Positions 26,701 to 32,606 of a stretch of 64,000 nt of DNA are shown here, piece after piece. Numbering within the stretch: the stretch's first letter is position 1; every line of letters starts with the position of its first letter. This stretch comes from Cyanoderma ruficeps (taxonomy: Eukaryota > Chordata > Aves > Passeriformes > Timaliidae), in contig VZDJ01007749.1 in the NCBI GenBank assembly GCA_008694505.1, forward strand, positions 4,182,941-4,246,940, written 5' to 3'. The translations under genes were made by a program, and so were the position numbers. Under the pieces are notes generated by a model. That model was not told the origin of the DNA. It ran no database searches and saw only the letters and a list, made by a program, of their open reading frames with translations.

Positions 26701-28988
26701 TTTAGAGAACAGAAAAGCCTGGATGCAAAATTCTGTCAACACATAAATGCCACTCTTGAGTACTTATCCTTGGGCATGTAGTAGTTCTACTTGTCACAAG
26801 CATTATTCACCTGCTGGGAAGCATGTGAGGTCTTTCTTGACTTTAGAAAGGGTTTGCACACCAAAAATAGGTATCCACAATACTTCACCAAAAACAACAA
26901 ACCTTTGTCCCTGAAAAGGCTGTTTACTCTATTATACCAACAATAACTATTAAAACACTCAACATCTATGTTATTAATATATAAACTACATTGTTTCAAC
27001 CATATACTCCTCATTCCACACTATTCCCTCTGCTGCTATCAGCTTGCTTAACTTATTGAAAGATATAAATTCCTCATTATCATTAGTTATGTTTTACATA
27101 CTGTAAACATTTGTAAAGCTAAGCAATAAGACAAAAATATTATTGTGATATTATTAAAAGAAGAACAGGGTGAAACAAACACATGATTATTATGAGAGAT
27201 ACAGGGGTATATTTGCACAACTTGGGTATATTTTTAGGACAGGGTGTCTTAGTGACAGAATGTACAAGAGAGGAGGAATTTCCGTGTGAAACTAAATTAT
27301 TTTGTTAGCTTTCTAAATATTCTGGACTAAAGTCTTTTATAAAGCAGAGAAAATGTTTTTCCATCCCATGGGTGTATTGTGAGAATTACTCATCTGGTAC
27401 ATAGATAATTCCCAGCAAATAGAAGTGCCACCAGTCATTGTTGGTGTTACCTGTTCCTTGCAGCCTCTGTGGCACGACAGCTGAACACAGCCCAGTGGGT
27501 GTATCACCAGTTATTATGCGGATGCCTTTTTTTATTTCTGGACAGGCTATTAAACAAGGAGAGAACAAAAAATTCCTGGGTTTTGTGTTCAACTGCAGCT
27601 TAGGTTTTACCTGTAGCCTCACTCAGACTGAAAAGAACACTGAAAATTGACGTGAAACTTTATTAAGCAATGCTGGCAGAAACAAGTTTTAAAACCAGAA
27701 ATATAGGGAAAGTGACTGCCTTTGCTGGGTATCCATCCTTGTTTGCAAACACTTGGTCTGCAATTAAAACAAGGAAAGACTTTATAATTGGCTAAGGAAA
27801 ACACAGTAACCTAAGTAAATAACTGAAATATCCACACCCATTATATCTCTGGCATTGGTTCTTCAGTTCCCTTCCCTATCAAGCGGTGCCAAAGTCCAAG
27901 GAGCTAACATCCCTTTAACTCTTAGTCTTCTTCTCCATTTTCCCTCTGCAACCCTATTAATGGTTAATCTATGCTCAGGATGAACTAGGATGACGTGTCT
28001 CCCACCCTATAGGAAGTGCTATCTGATCTGGGCCACCTACCCCTGCAATAGCAATTTATTTTTATTGCTGTCATCAGGCATCCCCCACCCCCAGCTTCAA
28101 TCCCAATTTCCACAAGTTCAGCAGAGAGCCAGCAGGAAATGCCTTACTCTCGCTGTAAAACTGCCTGTGTGCCACAACTTTGGAGCAGGCTCCTACCACA
28201 GAGGCACTGCTGTGACTGTAGCAGTCAAGGATCAGCACTGTCAAGGACACTGGCACAGGGCTCTTGTCATACCAACGGTGTACCCCAGCACAGGAAGGAA
28301 ACCCTTTCCTGATTAGCTTAATCCTCAATTTAATCCTGTCTTCTACCCATCACAAGATCACTTGCAGTTGTAGTGGTTTCTAACATTTCTCGGACAGTTC
28401 TTGCACAAAAAGCCTTTAGAATTAAATTCTCTGCACATTTCTTCATTCGCCAAGAGTCTGCTCTGCCATTCTGCATGCAAAGGGTGGGAGTCACTGTCCT
28501 CTCTATCTTTGCACATGTGACTTTACACGCAGCTGAGTGATTCTGAGCAAACATACAGGACTTTAATCATAATGTGTATTACATCTTACTGGGTATGTAA
28601 GACTGTAGATGTTTTATATCAGCTGGTAAAAAGTCCAGTTTTAAACAAAAGTGTTATGTAGATGCTTGACCCAGTTGAGGGTCATCTGTTGGTTACTGAA
28701 CTGAGGAAGCAGATGCCTGAGCTTTTTCCTTCTCTTGAACTCCAGAAGATGCAGGATTTGGTGGGCTTCAGGAGAATGCTCAAGTTCACCTACAGCCAGT
28801 GACATTTGAGGGTTGTACGGCCTTCCTCCTCTTTCACCTGACTTCTGGGGAAGGATGAACTGAAGTTACACGTTGTCTTAGAGATGACATTCAATGCCCT
28901 GAGCACCAGAGTCCATCCCTGACGCCTTTGGCCAGGAAGACTGTCCCGGTGTGCTGGTGGGCAGCTGCCATTTTCCACTCCACAGGCG
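23728..28988. other. intergenic, upstream flank of CDC42BPA
   Basis: No gene was recognised between the CR1 end and the promoter-proximal repeat copy A. It includes the pyrimidine tract and AT-rich unique sequence. GC content begins to rise after about 28,700 toward the CpG island. Confidence 0.75.
24568..24790 (+). repeat. pyrimidine-rich low-complexity tract
   Basis: The + strand is dominated by C and T runs such as CCCCCCTCCCTCTTC and TTCCCTCCCTCTTTC over about 220 bases. ORFs across it are proline/serine-rich artefacts. There is no coding support. Confidence 0.7.
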
Positions 28989-29123
28989 GCCCGGCAAAGA
29001 GATAAGTGCAAAATCCTCTGATGTGCTTCTGCAGTTGAGTCTATACCGCCTTAAAATAAAACACGTTGATCAACAAGAATATCCTCCAGCTCTCTTAAAG
29101 GATATGGGTTTGAAATGCCCGCA
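28989..29123 (+). repeat. direct-repeat copy A, upstream of the promoter
   Basis: This block is clearly related to 31,596-31,715. The best core, AATCCTCTGAT to CCTTAAAATAAA (about 29,011-29,060), differs at 5 of 49 positions, mostly C/T changes at CpG-like sites. A further match covers ATCCTCCAGCT and GGGTTTGAAA. Copy A has 16 extra bases in the middle. It can be read open in one frame throughout (SSDVLLQLSLYRLKIKHV and onward), although I recognise no protein. I cannot assign it to a named repeat family. Confidence 0.75.
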
Positions 29124-29689
29124 AAAGGAGCTTCTTTCCCTGGCATGTACTCTGGTGGCACGGCGGGCTCTTCGATGAGGCGAGGCACTCCGCCAGTGGG
29201 GACAGAACCGCCAAGAGCCGACACATTTTCTGTCACGTTTTTAAGGCCCCGAAGTGTGAGGGAGCCGGAGTCCCTGCTCACACCTGGAACTCGGCTGATC
29301 CCCTTGGAAGAGCAGGCAGGCGCTGCCCTCCATAACCAGGCCGGGATTTTTAATCAAAGGCGTTATTGCCGGGGAGGCGGCTGAGCGGAACCGGGCCGGG
29401 CAACGCCGGCGGCTGCTCCCCTCGGCTCAGGTCAAAGCCCGGAGGGATCCCCGGCCGGCCGGGCGGGTCCGCCCGGGATAGCCCGGCCCGGGCGGCCACA
29501 GCCTGCGGGGAGCTGAGCCGCGGCCTCCCCACTCCCGCCCTCTCTCCCTCCCGTATCCCTGGGTCCGCCCGTATCCCTGCATTCCCTGCTGCAGCATCCC
29601 CTCCTCCCCTCAATCCCATCAGTAGCGGCGGCCCCGGGCTCGGCTCCCCGCGCTGCGGCGGCGCTCGGCGGCGGCTCCCCCCCGCCGCG

Positions 29690-29701
29690 GCCGCCATGTT
29701 G
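29690..29701 (+). promoter_or_regulatory. YY1-type motif GCCGCCATGTTG
   Basis: The 12 bases match the well-known YY1 consensus in the orientation GCCGCCATNTTG. In TATA-less vertebrate promoters this orientation typically lies within the first few tens of bases of the transcript. I therefore infer that a major transcription start lies just upstream, roughly at 29,660-29,695. The ATG inside the motif also opens a 15-codon upstream ORF. Confidence 0.7.
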
Positions 29702-29743
29702 GGCTGCTGCGCGTTCGGCGGCAGCGGCGGCTGCCGCGTGTGA
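29696..29743 (+). CDS. upstream ORF 1, 15 codons
   Basis: A short ORF begins at the ATG inside the YY1-type motif. Its context is strong upstream (G at -3, CC at -2/-1) but has T at +4. It encodes MLGCCAFGGSGGCRV and stops at TGA immediately before the purine tract. If transcription starts downstream of 29,696 it is not in the mRNA. No protein function is implied; the role would be to tune initiation at the main ORF. Confidence 0.35.
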   Translation: MLGCCAFGGSGGCRV

Positions 29744-29747
29744 CCGC

Positions 29748-29784
29748 GGGAGGGAGGGAAGGAGGGAAGGAGGGAGGGAGGGAG
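29748..29784 (+). repeat. GGGA/GGAA purine tract with G-quadruplex potential
   Basis: The tract is 37 bases of pure purine containing at least six GGG runs separated by one to five bases. It lies immediately after uORF 1 on the transcript strand. It meets the simple four-run pattern for a G-quadruplex in both DNA and RNA. A similar but interrupted G-rich purine stretch continues to about 29,845. Confidence 0.8.
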
Positions 29785-29880
29785 CGGCGGGGGAGAGGAG
29801 GGCGCGGAAGCGGAGGGAGGGAGCGAGCGAGCCGGGGAGGGAGGGCGCCGCCGCTACCCCTCCCCGCCGCCCCGCGCACG

Positions 29881-29892
29881 CACACACACACA
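29881..29892 (+). repeat. short (CA)6 run
   Basis: Six CA units lie in the GC-rich leader, flanked by CACGCACC-like sequence. It is too short to be a strong microsatellite but could be polymorphic. Confidence 0.7.
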
Positions 29893-29915
29893 CCCCGCAC
29901 ACGCACCGCCCGAGG

Positions 29916-29969
29916 ATGCCCTTTGCCCGGGGAGGCGAAGCCGGGACACCATCGCGCCGCCGGGAGTGA
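29916..29969 (+). CDS. upstream ORF 2, 17 codons
   Basis: The ATG lies after the CA-rich stretch with G at -3 (CGAGGATGC). It encodes a basic, glycine-rich 17-residue peptide beginning MPFARGGEAG. It ends just before the CCA/CCG triplet run. Likely a translational-control element if translated. Confidence 0.35.
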   Translation: MPFARGGEAGTPSRRRE

Positions 29970-29971
29970 AG

Positions 29972-30006
29972 CCACCACCACCACCGCCGCCGCTGCCGCC
30001 GTCGTC
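29972..30006 (+). repeat. CCA/CCG triplet run in the leader
   Basis: A run of CCA units grades into CCG and TCG triplets. GC-rich triplet tracts of this kind explain the long artefactual ORFs seen on both strands of the island. Confidence 0.75.
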
Positions 30007-30083
30007 GGGGCCTCCCGGCCCACAGCGTGCGGCCGGAGCGGAGACGCCGGCGCTTTCCCTCCGCCCCAGGACGCGCACCGGGT

Positions 30084-30103
30084 GGAGGAGGAGGAGGAGG
30101 AGG
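30084..30103 (+). repeat. (GGA)6 triplet run in the leader
   Basis: Six perfect GGA triplets plus two bases lie in the inferred first noncoding exon. A second (GGA)4 run sits just past the candidate donor, at about 30,294-30,308. Confidence 0.75.
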
Positions 30104-30138
30104 GCGCCGTCTCCGCCGCAGCAGCAGCCGCCGCAGCC

Positions 30139-30153
30139 ATGGGAAGGATTTGA
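30139..30153 (+). CDS. upstream ORF 3, minimal four-codon ORF
   Basis: GCAGCCATGG is an essentially optimal Kozak context, with G at -3 and G at +4. The ORF is only Met-Gly-Arg-Ile before TGA. An optimal start with a nearly immediate stop suggests a ribosome-loading or reinitiation control point rather than a peptide gene. Confidence 0.45.
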   Translation: MGRI

Positions 30154-30238
30154 CAGGGCTCGGAGCGCTTTTGCCGGTGTGTCGGGGCGCGCGTCCCGCC
30201 CGCCGCCCCTTGGCGCAGCGGAGGAGAAGGGGGCGACA

Positions 30239-30268
30239 ATGAAGACTTTAGTTTTTTTGAATCACTGA
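30239..30268 (+). CDS. upstream ORF 4, nine codons
   Basis: The ATG has A at -3 (CGACAATGA). It encodes MKTLVFLNH and stops 21 bases before the candidate donor at 30,290. It lies in the first noncoding exon whichever leader structure is used, provided transcription starts near 29.7 kb. Confidence 0.4.
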   Translation: MKTLVFLNH

Positions 30269-30494
30269 AAAGCCTTAAAAGGAGACTCGGTAAGGAGGAG
30301 GAGGAGGAAGGGAAAGGCTGCCCGGGGCAGGACGTGGCTGCGCCCTGAGGAGGGGGGGCTGCGCCCCACCCCGCGGTGGCCGCTGAGGCGCTGCCGGGGC
30401 CGGGGGAGGCGGCGGGGGGCGGCGGGGCTGCGCGGCCCCTCATCCCTCCTTCCCTCCCCGCCGGTGTGCGCCCTCGATTCTGCTGCCTTTCGCT

Positions 30495-30502
30495 TATATA
30501 AA
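30495..30502 (+). promoter_or_regulatory. TATA-box consensus TATATAAA inside the leader region
   Basis: A perfect TATATAAA sits at the 3' shoulder of the CpG island. About 30 bases downstream, a pyrimidine-rich stretch at 30,518-30,534 could serve as an initiator. Transcription from here would give a short continuous leader of roughly 540 bases that avoids uORFs 1-4 and the candidate 5'-UTR donor. AT-rich matches occur by chance, but this one stands in GC-rich surroundings. Confidence 0.35.
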
Positions 30503-30608
30503 TACGTACATACATCTGTTTTTCCCTTCCCATCCGTCCTGGGAAGCGGAACCGGAGGGGCTGTTAGCCCGTGGTGCTGCGGCGGGGCTCCTCGCAGGAT
30601 CGCGCTGC

Positions 30609-30707
30609 ATGATCTGCATTGGGAATGAAGGAGAAGACCTTCTTAAATATATAAGTGCGTGTGCCTGTGCACGCACGGTGAAATCGGTGTCAGGCAGTCT
30701 CGGTTGA
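30609..30707 (+). CDS. upstream ORF 5, 32 codons (only if the leader is unspliced or starts at the TATA box)
   Basis: The ATG at the 3' edge of the CpG island opens a 32-residue frame beginning MICIGNEGEDLLKYI. The -3 base is T... the context is weak. It lies inside the possible 5'-UTR intron, so it exists in mRNA only with an unspliced leader or a start near 30,525. Confidence 0.2.
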   Translation: MICIGNEGEDLLKYISACACARTVKSVSGSLG

Positions 30708-30821
30708 ATTTGAGTGCAATTATTATTGTTAAAGCATCAGGAATGCCCATATATATTTTTGCCCCACTTCTTACTAAGGCTGTTAATTTTTTTTTTTAGG
30801 ATTACTATTTTCTTCTCTTAA

Positions 30822-30881
30822 ATGTCGTGCATACACAGATATCCACACTGTATGTGTGTGTCTGAAACTCCAAGGGTCTAG
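30822..30881 (+). CDS. upstream ORF 6, 19 codons
   Basis: The ATG lies 22 bases past the candidate acceptor AG, in the AT-rich part of the leader. It encodes a 19-residue peptide beginning MSCIHRYPHC that contains a second in-frame Met, and it stops at TAG. It remains in every leader model considered here. Confidence 0.3.
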   Translation: MSCIHRYPHCMCVSETPRV

Positions 30882-31064
30882 TTTCAGGCTGGGATCACCG
30901 AGGTGGGCTGGCAATTGAGGACTGCCACAGTCTGACACTTGTTAAAAATACTGTTGACTTCTTTTTAAACAACAAAACCCTCAAAAGTTTTTTGTTGTTG
31001 TTGTTTTTCTGACAAAGTCATAATAATCATTAAAAAAGAAACCCCAATGCAAACTGAAACAACC

Positions 31065-31242
31065 ATGTCTGGAGAAGTGCGTTTGAAGCAGTTGGAGCAG
31101 TTTATTTTGGATGGGCCAACACAGACTAATGGGCAATGCTTCAGTGTGGAAACCTTGCTGGATATACTCATCTGCCTTTATGATGAATGTAATAATTCCC
31201 CTCTGAGAAGAGAGAAGAACATCCTTGAGTATCTGGAGTGGG
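31065..31242 (+). CDS. CDC42BPA: CDC42BPA (MRCK-alpha) first coding exon, partial gene
   Basis: This exon encodes the N-terminus of the Cdc42/Rac-effector serine/threonine kinase MRCK-alpha. That kinase belongs to the DMPK/ROCK-like AGC family and drives actomyosin contraction through myosin light chain and MYPT1 phosphorylation. The translation starts [17 protein letters not shown] and ends [12 protein letters not shown]. This matches my recollection of vertebrate MRCK-alpha almost residue for residue, with apparent conservative changes near residues 8 and 19. The paralogue CDC42BPB begins differently (MSAKVRLKKLEQ), so alpha is the better call. The exon gives 59 complete codons plus the first base of codon 60; the next exon should complete Ala-60 before KPF. 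The segment is the helical N-terminal dimerisation region that precedes the kinase domain, so no catalytic motif is expected here. I chose the start at 31,065 because it has A at -3 and agrees with the family. An in-frame ATG at 31,047 would add six residues in a weaker context. Confidence 0.94.
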
Positions 31243-31248
31243 GTAAGT
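31243..31248 (+). other. CDC42BPA: splice donor of the first coding exon
   Basis: The exon ends TGG-G and is followed directly by GTAAGT, the optimal 5' splice-site core. The exon stops exactly where the MRCK-alpha protein should continue with Ala-Lys-Pro-Phe. The frame beyond it (KFECVYF and so on) does not match the family. The intron is phase 1, splitting codon 60. Confidence 0.93.
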
Positions 31249-31595
31249 TTGAATGTGTTTATTTTGTGTACATCCGTCCATGTTCCTGTCTGCTTTGTAT
31301 AATGTCTCTGTTATTTATGTGTGAGAGGGGATTGTTTATAACTCAGTGTTTTACTGGGAAGTGTTGTCAGTTTCACTGTATTTAAACGTGGTGGTGATGC
31401 TAAAAAGAAATCTGTATTGGTTTTTTGTCTTTGAGGTATGCATGTACGACATGCTTCAGGTTTTTTATTTTTCTTTTTTGACATGGATCAGGCTCTTGTA
31501 TTTGAAACATATTTGTTTGTCTTCAGGCCCAGCTGTTGAGTTTTGTATCCTAAAGTTGCTGACAATATGGAATGGTGAGGGATAAATTCTCTGAT

Positions 31596-31715
31596 GCCTG
31601 GAAAAATATCAGTGTACAATCCTCTGATTTGCTTCTGCAGTTGAACCTATACTGCTTTAAAATAAAGAAAATCCTTCAGCTTTCTGAAATGAAAAGGGTT
31701 TGAAACGTCTGTGAA
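31596..31715 (+). repeat. direct-repeat copy B, in intron 1
   Basis: This is the partner of 28,989-29,123, in the same orientation and about 2.6 kb away. Relative to copy A it lacks 16 bases after the shared AAAATAAA. It also carries TG/CA-type changes where copy A keeps CpG. The copy-A reading frame is broken here by that gap. The two copies bracket the CpG island and the first coding exon. Confidence 0.75.
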
Positions 31716-32589
31716 GATGGAGAAGATGACATTCGGTTCTTTAATATAAAATTGTTGCTGACTTAAGTAGATTGTTTTTTTCATCAGGAAAATCAAAGTT
31801 GAAAAGCAGAATGAAAGTCTGTGTGTCCCCGGCAGACTTTTCGTTTTGTGGGAGATAGGGTATTAGTAGATTTTTAAAGGAAAGCAGGTGAATGATACTG
31901 TGCCAGTTCTTCTTAAGTTGTCACAGAACTGGTTGACTCTACTTTTTTTTCTTTTTAATTCTCTTTCTTCCTCCTCCTAAACTCAGATGTAAACCAGAAG
32001 ATGCAGTCTGACATAAGAACCTTGATGAGAATGGTTACTGTATCTGACCTTCAAACTTCAAAGTCATGCTTTGCTTCTGCTTTTGCATACAGAACCATTT
32101 ACCACATTTGCTTTGTAATAAATACATCAGCAGGCCTCCTTTATTAAGAAAAGCATATTTTTGAAACTCGTAACAGGCATTTGATTAATTAGGTGTTTGA
32201 GCTCTTCAAAATGAAGTCGCTGAGGACAGACATTGTTTTGATAACTGATCTAACAACTTGAGGCTGATATGTGTGTGTTTTATTTTCCTGCTCCTCTCTG
32301 TAGTCATACTGACATCTAAAGGACATCTGACTCAGTAATTAAGTTTCTTGTAGTGTTCGTATTGCACTGGTTTTTGTTTTCTTATTATCTGGAAGAACAG
32401 GCTATAATTAATGCATTCTAGCTAAGGAGGAAATAGTAATTAAAAGTACTTCTGAAGAATCTTCCCTCTAAAACTGTCACTGGCATACAGAAGCTGTGAA
32501 ACACTGGGAAAATATGATGGCTTCAAGGGTATTTTCTATGCAGGAACTCAGTGTAGTCTGCAGTGGAACTAACCAGCTGATACCCAGTA

Positions 32590-32606
32590 AATAATAATAA
32601 TAATAA
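32590..32606 (+). repeat. (AAT)5 microsatellite
   Basis: Five AAT units plus AA lie in intron 1. Confidence 0.85.

Larger units (their letters stand above)
29160..30610 (+). promoter_or_regulatory. CDC42BPA: CpG-island promoter of CDC42BPA
   Basis: The base composition changes abruptly from AT-rich flanks to dense GC with very frequent CpG dinucleotides, then decays again near 30,610. GGGCGG boxes of the Sp1/KLF type are visible at 29,461-29,466 and near 29,489-29,495. A near-match to the NRF-1 palindrome occurs at about 29,874-29,885. There is no TATA box ahead of the inferred start region, as is usual for dispersed-start island promoters. The coding exon lies 0.4 kb past its 3' edge on the + strand, so it most likely drives CDC42BPA. 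The boundaries were judged by eye. Confidence 0.9.
30290..30799 (+). other. CDC42BPA: possible 5'-UTR intron (GT-AG)
   Basis: The 5' edge is GACTCG|GTAAGG, close to the donor consensus. The 3' edge is an uninterrupted T-tract followed by AG at 30,798-30,799. The putative intron would remove the TATA-box region and one upstream ORF. Composition changes sharply from GC-rich to AT-rich inside it. Neither site proves use, and an unspliced leader remains possible. Confidence 0.4.
29690..31064 (+). other. CDC42BPA: CDC42BPA 5' leader region (may contain an intron)
   Basis: This is the span between the inferred start region and the chosen initiator codon. Its first 600 bases are GC-rich with CCA/CCG, GGA and GCA/GCC triplet runs. 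Its last 250 bases are AT-rich. It contains at least six short upstream ORFs. A consensus donor (CG|GTAAGG, GT at 30,290-30,291) and an acceptor-like T-tract plus AG (to 30,799) allow a 510-base 5'-UTR intron. Equally, the whole span could be one long leader exon. The transcription start is inferred rather than seen. Confidence 0.6.

Noticed and set aside
29366..30268. plus-strand ORFs of 100-137 codons in the CpG island
   Set aside because: They are low-complexity Gly/Arg/Pro/Ala frames overlapping each other and the leader. Only the short ATG-to-stop uORFs were kept as candidates.
29619..30533. 304-codon minus-strand ORF across the CpG island
   Set aside because: Its composition is Ala/Pro/Ser/Arg-rich and simply mirrors GC-rich triplet runs, with no domain. 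GC-rich DNA lacks stop codons, so long chance frames are expected.
31243..31385. continuation of the coding frame past the first exon for 47 codons
   Set aside because: The frame reads through the GTAAGT donor into [12 protein letters not shown], which does not match MRCK-alpha. It is intron read-through.
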